Assembly: GCA_963921425.1 (NCBI GenBank)
Contig: OY992838.1
Coordinates: 19,881,861 to 19,945,860 of the forward strand
From: Dryas octopetala
Lineage: Eukaryota; Streptophyta; Magnoliopsida; Rosales; Rosaceae
Length of the DNA stretch: 64,000 nt
Direction of reading: 5' to 3'
This document shows positions 46,676-58,700 of this stretch, one piece after another; position 1 is the first letter of the stretch, and every line of letters starts with the position of its first letter. Under the pieces are notes generated by a model that was not told where the DNA came from, made no database searches, and worked only from the letters and a program-made list of their open reading frames with translations. The position numbers and the translations under genes are program-made.

Positions 46676-48805
46676 AATTTATCCCTGTGGAGAGAAAGAA
46701 CATGGACATAGCAAACACAACCAAAGACCTTAGGGCAAAGATTGAGGGCAGAAGGAATAGAGTGAAACTGTGACAACATCCTCAATGGAGTCTGATAGTC
46801 AATAATACGAGCAAGCCTTCGGTTAATAAGAAAGACAGCGGTCATGACAGCATCAGCCCAGAAACATTTAGGAACATGCATAGTAAAACATAAGGCCCGT
46901 GCCACCTCAAGAAGATGACGGTTCTTACGTTCTGCTATGCCATTCTGTTGTGGCGTGTAAGCACACATCATCTGGTGAATGATGTCATGTTGTTTGAAGA
47001 AATCAATAAGAGACTGATTAACAAACTTCCGACCATTGTCAGAATGGAATACCCGAACCTGAGAATTAAACTGTATGACAATCATTTTGTAAAATTGAGG
47101 AATAACATGAATAATCTCACTCTTAGACTTCAGCAAATACACCCAGCTCACCCGAGTACAGTCATCAATAAAAGACAAAGTATTTATGACCAGAAGCAGA
47201 AGAGGTAGAAAACAGACCCCAAACATCAGTATAAACACATGAGAAAGGAACATGACTTTAAAAGGAACACGATGGTTTTTTGCATAAATGCACTGTTCAC
47301 ACCGTAAACTAGCAACAGGAATATTGAGAAATAACCTAGGAAACAAACGTTCTAGATAAAGAAACGATGGATGTCCTAGACGACAATGCCATAAAAGAAT
47401 CTTCTCCCGTTCAGACTTCCCTCTTTCAACTTGAAACCCACGGCCAGACTCTGACTGCAACTGCCTAGCCCCTTCCAAGTAGTAAAGTCCTCCCCTCTCT
47501 CTACCAGTGCCAATCGTCGTCTTCGTGAGATTAACCTGAAACACACAATGAGTAGAATAAATGGTTACAGAACAATTAAGACTCTTGGTAAGCTGGCTAA
47601 TGGAAAGAAGACTATTTGAAAGGGTAGGGGCAAGCAACACAGAAGACATGGATAGTGAAGGGGAAATAGAGACGGTCCCACCCCCTGTAATCGGCATAGG
47701 AGTCCCATTGGCAACCTGAACAGACTTAACAGGCGGAGACATTAGAGATTTAAACAAGGAAGAATGACTAGTCATATGATCAGTAGCCCCTGAATCAATA
47801 ACCCAAGTATTGTTAGTAGAAAAAAGAAAGGCCAAACCAGAAGTACCTCCATGAGAAGAAACTCGAGAAATCTGAGAAGCAGAAAAGAGATAGGCGTCTG
47901 CAAGAGCAACCTGAAAAGATTTTTTGTTTTTCCGCTCGGCTTGCTTAAGCTTATACCACTCCGGATAACCATGCTTCTTCCAGCAAACATCTACTGTATG
48001 TCGAGTACCATTGCAATAAGTACAGAGACGAGCAGAAGGCTCAGAGGAACCAGCAAGAGGAGCTGGCTGAAAACTGCTCTTGTGGACTACTAGGGCTGAA
48101 GCCTCAGAACTATCTTCAGTCATGGTGACTTGTCGTTGTGCTTCGCTACTAACCAGTGAGTAGGCTTCTTTAGGCTTGGTAAAGGAGAAGCAGCCACAAC
48201 ACGACTGCTGACCTGATCCAAACTGTGATCAAGACCTGCAAGAAACATATAAACTCGATCCTCAGTGATACGCTTCCTATGTTTCTCAGCATCAACCATA
48301 CACTCCATATCATTAGGCCTTCGATAATCTAACTCCATGAAAATGGAGTTCAGCTCATTGTAGTACTCTGTGAGAGATCGGCCACCCTGACGCAATTGAA
48401 AGGTCTTCTTCATCAATTCATAAACCTGAGACAAATCAGAGGCATCAAGATAGCTCCTCTTAACAGCATCCCAAACTCCTTCGCTGTTCCACACTGAACA
48501 AAATGAGACATGAGGTTAGGCATCATGGAGTTGATGAGCCATGACTTGACTAGAGCATCCTCAGCTTCCCACTCATCATAGGCAGGATCTGCCTCTGCAG
48601 GTGCAACCTTTCTCCCTGTAATATAGCCCTTCTTCTTTCTGCCGGCAATATGCATCTCCAGAATCTTAGACCAAATGCAATAATTTGTGCCATCCAATTT
48701 GATGTGGATTGGAGAAGTCTCCTGAATGGTCACAGTAGATGACACCTTATTCTCAAGGATCGGAGAGGACTTGGAGTCAAAACTGGATGATCTTCCATCA
48801 GCCAT
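46669..48805 (-). pseudogene. Copia 2 gag, protease and integrase
   Basis: Gag starts at 48805 (MADGRSSSFDSKSS) with IHIKLDGTNYCIWSKILEMH. It shifts frame near 48490 (LRQGGRSLTEYYNELNSIFM) and again near 48125. The zinc-finger-like CTYCNGTRHTVDVCWKKHG leads to the protease motif TWVIDSGATDHMT, the pre-integrase WHCRLGHPSFLYLERL and the integrase core (SFIDDCTRVSWVYLLKSK, HSDNGRKFVNQ, QQNGIAERKNRHLLE). A frameshift near 46675 separates it from the RT frame. Confidence 0.88.
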
Positions 48806-49165
48806 GTGTGTTTCAACAAAAGATTGCAGCTAGGGTTTTGTAGAAGACGATTGTGGCTAGGGTTTTCGAAAAAAAGTAGACACAATGGCAGCACAAAGAG
48901 AGGCTGGGGTCGCTTCTCTCTGGAAAAGGCAGCAGCTGTAGAAATTAGGAATTTTTTTCAACAAAGAGAGTAGGCAGCGGAAATCTTTAGCCTAGCGAGA
49001 TTTTTTTTTTAATGGTACTGTAGTGTCGGAGTACTGTAGCAGCGGCGAAGTACTATAGCGTCGGAGTTACTGTAGCAGCAAAGTACTATAGCAGCGGCGT
49101 TACTGTACGTAGCAACAGAAAAAAAAAAATCTTAAAGGAAAAAACTCTAGGGCTCTAATACCATA

Positions 49166-49305
49166 TTAGAATATGGCTGAATGATTTAATTTTATATACA
49201 AAGGTATATTTATACAAGAGTACAAAGACCAAATAGGGTAAGTCAACTATACAGCTATGACATTAACTTCTAACTAAATAAGGAAAACCTATATACACGC
49301 TAACT
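49166..49305 (-). repeat. 5' LTR of Copia 2
   Basis: 140 bp, on plus TTAGAATATGG to CACGCTAACT. About 96% identical to 44327-44466 by eye. The gag start codon lies about 360 bp downstream on minus (48805). Confidence 0.85.
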
Positions 49306-50997
49306 AAGATTTATGTTCTTGAATGGGGTTTTGAATTCTATGTGGATTTGAAGTTGGGTGTTTGATTTGGAGGCTTTAAACGTGTTTGTAGAAGCTTAAG
49401 AAACTTATTTAGGGTGATGGAATTGAAGGGGATTGAAGTTGGTTTGAAATTGGAAAATCTGAAATTTTCTGGAAATTTTCGTAGTTTCCGGGTGGCCTAC
49501 TTTGAGGCCTTATATCTTAAGTTTTAGAGATTCGTTTTGCGTATTCTTTATATGGTTGTAAAGAGGAGTTGTAGAGCTTTAAAATGAGTATAATTTTGCT
49601 CAATTTAGAGGTGCTTTGATAGGGTAAACAATGAGCCAAATTTGAGAAAAAATAAGGGAAAAACTAAAAATTTCAGAAAATTGGAGAAGATGATGAACAG
49701 TGCCGTCGAACCACCACTCGCAACACCGGCGCGTGCGGCGGTTTCCGGCAACTTTGGTCTCCGGAGAAAGGTTCCTCCCCACTGTATTTTTGATTCCGAG
49801 TTCGATGGTGGCCTCCTTTTTGCGATCTGAGGCCTCGAACTTAGTGTTTGCACTACACACACTAAAATTAGAGAGTGAGCGACTTTTGTTCTTTATTTAA
49901 TTGTGGGTTTTTGTTATTTTTTTGTACGGGTTTAGGCTCGGAGGACGACCGGAAGGTACTGGACAACCTCTAGCGGCGAGTTAAACACACGTTTGAGGTA
50001 GGAGGATCTGGGGAATCTTTGATTGCAAAATTAGATTTTATTGAATCTTTGTTGAAAAATGCGATATGTGTGCTAATACGTGACTTATATGAATTATTTG
50101 AATTACTTGAGCATGATAGGAATGAGTTATTATAAATCATTATTCGTGCATTTATTTGAATGTGAATCATGATTCATTGAGAGTTGAAGTTACGGTGGTG
50201 AGAAGGGATTGAGGATTTAAATTATGTTATTTAAATTTCGTAGTGTGCACTAGGAGAGAAGCCCCTTCAGTTGCGACTGATAAAATTATCTAAACCCCAA
50301 GGCGCATTGGGACCTTCGGTTGCGATCGAAGTTAAGATATCTTGCACTTTAGCAGCGGTTCAAGTGAAGATGTGCATTGCAATTTATATTTGAATATGCA
50401 TCGAGTGTTAATTCGTATAATAGGACATTCGAGACCACAGTGGTAAAATGCTTGGTATGAGACGTGTAGACCTGTTTGTTTTATTGTATTGATTACTTCT
50501 TTATCCATATTATGAGGCTTAAATCGAGAAAGTGCAGCATAACATTCATGCATTAATAAAATTATTATATTATATATTATATGCTCCATGTTGTATGTTT
50601 TCACTAAGTTTCAGTAGAATTAATTTTGCACGTTAAAGTTAAATATCCCTACTGAGCCGTTGGTTAGAGCTCAGCTCTTCACAGACTTTGCAGGTACTGT
50701 AGCGGAAGTTAGTGTGAAACTGACCGGCAGTAATTAAGGTGATTAAGCGTGAACCAAATCGGATCGAGCTAATTTAGATTTTGAGACTGTGAATATTGTA
50801 TTGTACAGAAGTATGATTTACGTTCTAAATTAAGCTTGAATCCAGTTTGTAGTATAATAATAGTATGAAGTTTATCTCTCTTTATTTTATTTTTCATTAT
50901 CACATTCTGGTTATAGAAGTTAATTCTATAATTAGAGTGTGATTCACAACATAATCCGAGATTAACTTTTAATCCCGGATTAGGGCGTGACACTCAC

Positions 50998-51035
50998 AAC
51001 TCCGACCCACTAATTAGTTTTTGAGATCAATTTTA

Positions 51036-51069
<34 letters not shown>

Positions 51070-51082
51070 AGTGTGGATAGCC
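50998..51082 (-). mobile_element. Harbinger-type element 4, terminal end
   Basis: A run of CTCTCA repeats ends in CACTAGTGTGGATAGCC. Reverse complemented, GGCTATCCACACTAGTGAG matches the start of element 5 at 53947 (GCCATCCACAATAGTGAG), so this is the terminal repeat. TAA follows at 51083, a usual Harbinger target. Confidence 0.55.
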
Positions 51083-51152
51083 TAAGCAAATAGATAATAA
51101 TGACATTGAAAGTGAAATTAAAGAGCAAATACATATTAACATGGCCTTAAAT
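51083..51152 (+). pseudogene. endogenous caulimovirid copy C, segment 1
   Basis: Matches copy B (about 41620-41690, inverse) almost word for word (AAGCAAATAGATAATAATGA). It starts directly at the end of Harbinger element 4 at an internal viral position and is cut by the hAT insertion. Confidence 0.65.
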
Positions 51153-51453
51153 TAGACCTGGCAAAAACACACACGATCCGTTGACACGACACGCAAATTT
51201 ACGGGTTTGGGTTAGAGCTTATCGGGCCGGGTTGATATCAGTGTCACCTGTTAGTGACCCGTTAAGATAACGGGTCGTGTCGGATGAATTCGCGGGTCAC
51301 CCGTTAAGAAAAGGGCAAACTTGACATTGTTCTCTCTTCTATGTTTATTTTTTCACTTTCCCTTGTCTTCAACCTTACCAGTACATGACCAAAAAAAGAA
51401 AACCACTTACCACTTACCAGTCAATCCAGTAACCCACGCATCCCCTCACCTCA

Positions 51454-51499
<46 letters not shown>

Positions 51500-51973
51500 C
51501 CTCTCTCTCCCTGATCTCATTCTTTCTCCCTCCCTCAACCAGTCCGGTGAATGGGAAGGTCGGCGGCGAGTCTTCTATCTTTCCCCGATCTCCTTCTCTC
51601 TCCCCAATCTCCCTCCTTCTCTCTCTGATCTCCTTCTCTTTCCCTCTCTCAACCAGTCCGGTGGCCGGCAGCAAGTGTTCTCTCTCCCTCCCTCAACTAG
51701 TCCGGTGGCCAACAGCAAGTCCTTTCTATCTCCCCTATCTCCCTGATCTCATTCTCTCTCATTCCCTCAACCAGATTCGTCCCTTTTGCAACCCAGATTC
51801 CAAAAGCCATTTATTTATTTATTTTTAAATTTTTTAACAGGTAAAACGGGTCGTGTCGTGTTAACCCGTTTTAATTCGGGTCGTGTTCGTGTTAGAGTTA
51901 TGTCACCCGTTGCTTAACGGGTCGTGTCGGGTTTGACCCAAATCCGCAAAACACGAATCGTTTGCCAAGTCTA
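51153..51973. mobile_element. hAT-type nonautonomous element
   Basis: 821 bp with terminal inverted repeats TAGACCTGGCAAA / TAGACTTGGCAAA and a perfect 8-bp target duplication CCTTAAAT (51145-51152 and 51974-51981). The outer 150 bp on each side carry repeated ACGGGTCGTGTCG words in inverted order. The middle contains a (CT)n run (51461-51494) and CT-rich DNA whose open frames are compositional. No transposase. Confidence 0.92.
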
Positions 51974-53946
51974 CCTTAAATAATATGGACCAAAATTTAG
52001 TTGAAGCAAATTTAGATTTTATAATGGATAAACTAATAGATGATATAGATAATTTAGAAGAATAATATTTAGAAAAATATAAAACATATGATTTAGGATT
52101 ACATAGGAAAAATGATGAGGAGCTTGTAGCAATAATTCTTGACATATTATAGGATCTATTGAATTATTACAGACAAAACAGAACATACATTAGAATGTAA
52201 CCCAGCAGAACAAACAGAAAATTATAATGTAACTTTTGGAACCCAAGGATTTGGAACATTAAATGTAGAAACCTCTTCTAGAACAAAACATATGGGAATC
52301 TTAACCACACAAGAAACATATAGAGAAGCACAAAATGAAAATATGAAAAATAGAGAATATGACCAAATGAGGTCAAGAAAAAATAGAATACCTCACGTAT
52401 CAGGATTTAGATAAATAAATTTAGCAGGTAACATATTAAATGTAGATAGAATAGATCCCCAGCAATGGGAAAAAAACAATAGAACTATGGGAAAATGATG
52501 GGAAAAATGATGAGTACATGTAGCAATAATATTAGATTTTAGTACACCAAAAGAAATGTTAGACTACTTTGAGCATACATTAAATGTTTTTTATTTTATT
52601 CAAAATTAGAAGAGGTTTAGTTCAAAAGAATATAATAAAGCACTTCAAGTTTTTAATGTAACAGATTTTATATCTTTGATAAAAACATAATTTTTAGACA
52701 AAATAAATTAGATGCTAAAAGTGAACAAGAACAAATTCGAGCAATTAGGAATTTATAACAATTACAAATTTGTGATCTACAATACATGAGTGAATATACA
52801 TCAGATTTCTTAAAATATTAAAGTTGAACAGGTAAAATAAATTATTTAAATTTGCTATATACTTATATTACAATAATTAAAGGACCCATAGGCGAAAGAA
52901 TATGGATAGAATGACAAAAACACCCTAAAAGAATAGAGTGTTTAATAAGATCAAGAGTTCAGCATGTTTATGATATACTTGAGCAAGAATGTAGTCAGAT
53001 AAAAGCAAAAAAAAAAAGGAAACAATTATATGCATACCGTAAAAACATAGACTTACCAAAGCAATATGGTTGCCATAGAGGGAAAAAAGCCTACAAATCT
53101 TATGCAAAGAAATATAGGAAGAAAAATTATAGGAAGTATAATAAATATAAAAATAATAGATTTGATATACAAAATCACAAACATTTAGAAAAAGGAAATA
53201 TTTACCAAAGCATTATAAGAAAAGAAATAGTAAACCATGGATTAGGAAATACAAAGCACCACAAGATAAAAGTAAATGTAAATGTTATTTATATGGAGAA
53301 ATATGACACATAAGACCAAATTGCCCAAAAAAGGGAAAGACAAGTAGAGATAAAATACAACTATTAGAGCAATTTAATTTAGAGCATGATGAAGATCTAG
53401 AATTAGTATATAGTTTAGATAATTTTAGTGACAATGAAAGTATTTATAGCATTAACATATGTAGTTCAGACTCTGAAGAAGAAGAAGAAGAACCTTTAGA
53501 TTTAGATTATTTTTGAAAATTTTGAAGATTCAGAAAATTTCCAAGGCTTGCTATTATATATACATATAATAGCTAGCCTTGGATGGCCAACTAATTGTAA
53601 AATGTAATAAAAAAGTAACAACACATTATAGAAGTAATAAAAACACTAGTAAAGTATATAGTAAGGAACGTTATTGCCAACCAATTAAAAGTAATTTTTT
53701 AAAGGTAAATAAAGCAGAAAATATAACAAATGTAGATACATAAATACTTGGTTTAGTTCATTATAAACAATTAATTGTAAGATAGATTTTTCAAAAGACA
53801 AAAAAAATACAAACTATAGCAATGATAGATACTGGTAGTACAAAGTGTATAATGAAAGAAAACTTAATTCCAAAACAATTTAGGCAAAAATTAGCTAGAC
53901 CACCAAAAGTAATACAATTTAATACAGAACCAGTCACATTAACTCA
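51974..53946 (+). pseudogene. endogenous caulimovirid copy C, capsid to protease region
   Basis: The sequence runs from the region after the movement domain through a capsid-like basic segment to a decayed CCHC zinc finger at about 53276-53323 (second Cys replaced by Tyr, one codon a stop), a Glu-rich acidic stretch (about 53470-53510) and an aspartic protease motif near 53822 (MIDTGSTKCIM). Every part is split by stops and frameshifts. It ends abruptly at Harbinger element 5, before any RT. The order movement, capsid, zinc finger and protease fits Caulimoviridae. Confidence 0.75.
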
Positions 53947-55016
53947 TTAGGCCATCCACAATAGTGAGTGTGAGAGTGAGTGTGGGAGCAAGGCATGGGT
54001 ATTGGAACTCAATTAGTGGGCCGGAAAAATGGGTGTGATCCAATATGAGCCCCAAAAAATGAGTGCAACCTGTTGGGCAAGTTGAGTGTAAAAGCTTGTG
54101 AGTGTGAAAGGTGTGTGGGGCCCGCGTGAGAGAAAAGCAACACAAAACAAGAAGGTGGCCGACAGCCCTGGCCCATGTGCCAGCACGGAAAACAACGCAA
54201 GGGGGCGTGCTTGAAAGCCACATACAGTCTAGATCAATGAATTGTTGCTAATCAACGGTCCAGATCTGTTGACCGTTACAAATGTTTGAATTTTGATTTT
54301 AATTAAACTAGCTATTATGCGTCACCACGTGGCATCATCTAGGCGCTCCAAAAATTGAGTCGTTGCTCATCCAACAACTCACATTATTTTCCTGTTCTTT
54401 TCAAATAAAAAATTCATCAAAATATGAAAAAATCACGAAAATTTGTAACGGCTAGTTTAACATTTAATTCCTCTATAAATTTGTCATTCTCACCCCATAT
54501 TTTCACTCACTCATATATCGTTTGCATACTAAATTGTTGTAGAAATTTTATTTTTTTTCAATCATGGTAAATCCAAAGGGAAAGAATTGGTCTGCAGAGG
54601 AAGAGGAGGCTCTAGTTGTAACTTGGATGCAACACTCTGAAGATTGTGAAATCGGAGCCAATCAAAGAAACATGAATTTTTGGCGCAATGTGTATGATAA
54701 ATTTATTCGAAATTGTCCTCGAGCCAGGGCTAATAGGCGACCAATTGGGGCGGCCATAGCTCACTTCAAGAAGATAGGTCTCACCACCTCGAAGTATCAT
54801 AAATGTATCTTGGTAGTGGAACGAGCACACACTAGCGGGCAAAGCCAAATTGATGTGGTGAGTTTTTTTTGTTAATTACATTCAAATATTTTTATACCAA
54901 TTTGAATATTTTTTTTGTACTCAATCATTTGCACCAATATTTATTTTCATTAATATTTGTACCAATATTTATGATCTATTTGCAAAGTATCAAGAGTCCT
55001 ATAGGAAAGATGTTAA
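53947..55016 (+). mobile_element. Harbinger-type element 5, 5' half
   Basis: Starts GGCCATCCACAATAGTGAG, inserted at the end of pararetrovirus copy C. A noncoding leader with GTGAGTGTGAGAG words precedes a first exon of the Myb/SANT-like gene, an intron, and a short second-exon remnant near 54985 (KYQESYRKDVKL). At about 55017 it gives way to an LTR fragment; no right end was found. Confidence 0.6.
54564..54857 (+). pseudogene. Myb/SANT-like DNA-binding protein, first exon (truncated gene)
   Basis: The ATG at 54564 opens 98 codons (MVNPKGKNWSAEEEEALVVT, DCEIGANQRNMNFWRNVYDK, ANRRPIGAAIAHFKKIGL) with the tryptophan-spaced SANT pattern, ending at a clean donor GATGTG|GTGAGT. The next exon is cut off by the LTR fragment. 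It belongs to a different subfamily from the protein at 23034. The exon itself is intact. Confidence 0.7.
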
Positions 55017-55598
55017 ATTGGTAATCGCGCACACAATTGCTTAGAGGGGCTGGATGTATTCGAACCCACGGATGCGTCCGAACCCATGGAATCATCCGAA
55101 CTCGCGGATGCATCCGAAACCTCGGATCCATCCGGACCCGCGGATGCATCCGAGTTTGCACCCAAAATCCACGAATGTATTCAAATGTAAGCTTGTGGAT
55201 GCATTCTCATGCAACTTGCAACCTCAGGGACCTAAGAAATCTACGTTCTACTAGGATTCTAACTCCTTTGAAACTCAAAGTGGCTTGAAACCTTCCCAAA
55301 TAAGTATTCAAGTATAGGAGTTTACTCCCACAATGAGTATACTTCCCGGTGACTACAAGTTTACTAAGCTTACAGTCCTAAGGCCATGGAGTTTCCTCCA
55401 AACCTCTATAAATACTTCCTCATATGCTCAAGATCAAGTAACGCCATCTATGGCTCCAAACTTATTAACATGGGTTTTATTTAACTATCTTACTGACTTG
55501 ATCGTTGGAGGGCCTTTGGCCGGCACCACACACCAGTGCCCTCTTACCTCCAAGGGTTTTCTCATGTCTTTTTTGCAGGATGTATAGGTGAATCAACA
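55017..55598 (+). repeat. LTR fragment related to the Gypsy LTR
   Basis: Includes the block TTGGAGGGCCTTTGGCCGG near 55505 that parallels the 5' LTR block at about 4772, a TATA-like CTATAAATACTTCC (55408), and an end AATCAACA like the Gypsy LTR end. Its left part carries six or seven copies of a CGGATGCATCCGAA-type unit (55050-55160). The left end is truncated and there is no partner LTR nearby. Confidence 0.5.
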
Positions 55599-55743
55599 AG
55601 GTGGTGATCGAATTTATGCTTCAACAATATATTTAATGTTCAAAACGAGTGAAGAATAAGAAGATGCTATTATATATTAAGGGGAAAAGTAATTAAAAAC
55701 AAGAAATATATGCTTAATTAAGCTTGCCTGCGCAGATATATTT

Positions 55744-58700
55744 TCATTTACTTTTACTATCTATGTATTTATTGATTATTTTATCTATGCTTAAGTTATT
55801 AAACGGTTTGCTTAAATGGTCGTCCATGCCAGCCTCCTTCATCCTCTTACTTTCTTCACCTGGTGCATGAGCAGTTAATGCAATGATGGGAATGCGAACA
55901 TTATAAGATTTCTCCTCTTTCCTTATTTGCCTTGTTGCTTCAAATCCATCCATTTCTGGCATCTGTTTCAACACCAAACCAAAGTCACACTTTGTATAAT
56001 ATAAGCTGAATAACAAACATTTATATTAGATTGAGATGAAAATGATACATAGTATTCAATTACCTCACAGTCCATTAGTATATAATCGTATTCATGTTTC
56101 CTTTGATGGATTAGACCCTTGCGAACTAGATCCAGAGCTTCTCTTCCATTTTCACAAACCTCCACAGTTGCACCTTGCCGGGACAAAATTTCCTTAGCCA
56201 CCCTGCGGTTTATTGCACTGTCCTCAGCAACCAAGAATTTCTTCCCACTCAAAGGTCTGCTTGGATTATTTAAAGTTTGTGACAAGATTTTCTCGCGAGG
56301 TGTCACAGTACCCGAACCACCATGGTCTTGTAATATTTCACATTCGTCGTCCGTGTGAAACTGGTATCTTGATGAACTAGGAGCTCTGGAGACTAGTTTT
56401 GATCCAACCTGAAATGTGCCCCCTGCTCTCTTTGGTAGTGCACCCCCATACTCTGGAAGAAGCCCTACCACTTCATATAGACGAGTACCATGAAGTGGCT
56501 TGTGTTTGATAACATCGTCAGGATCAAACATATCCCTATCAAGGCCGTTGAGGTTAATGCTATGCAACAAGTCTAACCAAACAACCTTGCACCAAGCATT
56601 TTGAAGGCCTCTTTTGAATTCATTTACAATCTTGCATAATTCTGGAAATGGTCCAGCTGTTGTATCAATCACTATTAATATGCACCCTGATGCACCACGT
56701 AAATTACCGGTCTTCTTGTTAAAGAGAGAGAGTATATTGCTCTCTGCTCCATCCATGGCACTCATTAAAGGCACCTCCTTTACTCTAGTGCTGGAGCTGC
56801 ATGATGTGGATTTGCTCAAGCAATCCTGCAAACCCAAATCAGATATTCCTGAAGAACTATGATGAGAATGATACCTTTTGTGTCTTGTAATTCTCTTGAG
56901 AGTATGACGAAGTTGTTCCCATTGTTCTACCACCAATACTTTTATCCCAAGGCTCTCCATGAACTTTTGTGCAACTCTCCGGCGCCCTTCATTTTTAATG
57001 AGCAGTACAACATGGGATCCTTCTGCCTTAGGACTCGGGGTGCGAATGTTCAACCTGGGGCTTGGTGTGTGAATGCTCAGCCCTGGACTAGGAGTGTGAA
57101 TGGCGGCGACAATTCCCAAACGTTGATTTCTGCCATAAGAAGTTGAGTCACCTCCCATTAATTCAATGTCCTCTTCTTTTGGGATATCCTTAGAGACACT
57201 GTCACAAACAGTTAGCAGAACATTAAACCTGAAGCATGTCCCTTTTTCCCCAATCTCCTTGTCCACAATTCCTATTTCTCCATGCATCAAACGTACCTAG
57301 TGCAACACACAAACACTTGATATCAAGGCATGTTCCCAAGTCATGAAATTAATTAATTAATGTTGATTAATCACAACTTACCAGAGACTGAACGATACCA
57401 AGTCCTAAGCCAGTACCTCCTTCTCCAAGAGCTGTTTCTTTGACTTGGACATAGTTTTCAAACACTGATTTTTGTTTCTCCTTTGGGATTCCCTTCCCTG
57501 TATCATCCACCTCAATTACAAATTCCAAAGAATTTGGATCATGCTGAACCACATTCATTGTTTCCATGTCATCTTGTGCTTTATTGTTCTTGTAAAAGAA
57601 GCACAGCAAATGTCTCAAGACACCGTTTCGATCAGAAGCAGTTATTGAATTCTTGAAACTGGGTTTTTCAACCCAAGCACGAACTGTTACATGTCCCTCT
57701 GCAGTAAATTTGACAGCATTGCTTATTAAGTTGCATAATATCTGCTTAAGCCTTCCCCTGTCACCTTTCACTCTTGAAAACTTGACAATAGAGCCATCAT
57801 AAGGATCCAACACCACATCTATGCCTTTCTTCAAACCCAAAGGATGATACAAATCAACTACATCTTCAAGAAGTTGGGCCACATCAAATTCCTCTTCTTC
57901 AAGTTGCATCTTACCGGCTTCAATTTTGCTTGTATCAAGAATCGAGTTCAATATACCTAACAATTAATTAGTACTAGTTAGAATTAATTGATTTGCTAGC
58001 TCAAACTAACTGGTATCAAAATAGAAAGATTAAGATTAATTCATCATTAACTTTACCTAAGAGGTCTTTTGTACAAGCATCCATTTGTCGTAGATTGGTC
58101 TCTAGTTCCGATCCCCGGGCAACTTGATCGTACGATATCTCGATCAAACCAGTAATGCCAGCTAGAGCAGCACGAACATCATGGCTTGCACCAGCAAATG
58201 CAAGACTTTTGTTCATACTCTTTCTCTCGGCTTGTTGAGTGGCCTCCATTTGTTTTATGAGTGTGGCACACAAATGCATCTCTCGTCTCCCATCACTAAG
58301 CATCACGAAAATATAACAAAAAATGAACACAACCATCATAGCAATCATCACAATAAGGAGTATGAGTGCTGCTCTGCTGTCCTTGTGAACAAGGCCGATT
58401 GATCCACTTTGCGGGAAAGCCAGTACATAAACCTGAATTACTCAAAAAGTATTTCATTAACTATATATACTCAAAGTAAATATAAATTAATTAATCAATA
58501 ATTGAACCTATCTAAAATGTATATGTTTACATTAAATATTATTGAGGAATATATCACAAGTTCACAACATACGTACCACGTTATGCTCAATACGTTTGAT
58601 CAAAGCGATCAGTAAACTCGAAAGTACCAGCACACCAGTTACCTGCATAATAAATTTATTAATATATATAGTTCGAATATATGTAAGTAGACATTAATTG

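Larger units (their letters stand above)
44327..49305 (-). mobile_element. Copia retrotransposon 2 (Tnt1-like), short LTRs, decayed
   Basis: Complete on minus with 140-bp LTRs at 49166-49305 and 44327-44466, differing at about six positions. The primer site TGGTATTAGAGCCC follows the 5' LTR and a purine tract TTGAGGGAGAG precedes the 3' LTR. Gag, protease, integrase, RT and RNase H are in Copia order. The frame changes at about 48490, 48125, 46675 and 44950, with further damage inside integrase. The LTR ends are not TG...CA and no clear duplication was found. It sits in element D. Confidence 0.93.
43618..50992 (+). mobile_element. solo-LTR-like insertion (element D) carrying a Copia element
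   Basis: Begins TGTAATAACC and ends GGGCGTGACA, flanked by CTCAT (43613-43617) and CTCAC (50993-50997), one mismatch. Without the Copia it is about 2.4 kb. A purine tract of GA/GAAA words (about 43990-44140) lies on plus. A GC-rich stretch with ACCGGCGCGTGCGGCGG (49730) recalls element C. A pair of TTCNGTTGCGA motifs occurs at 50267 and 50315. No retroelement domain is present. It is inserted in Harbinger element 4. Confidence 0.6.
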
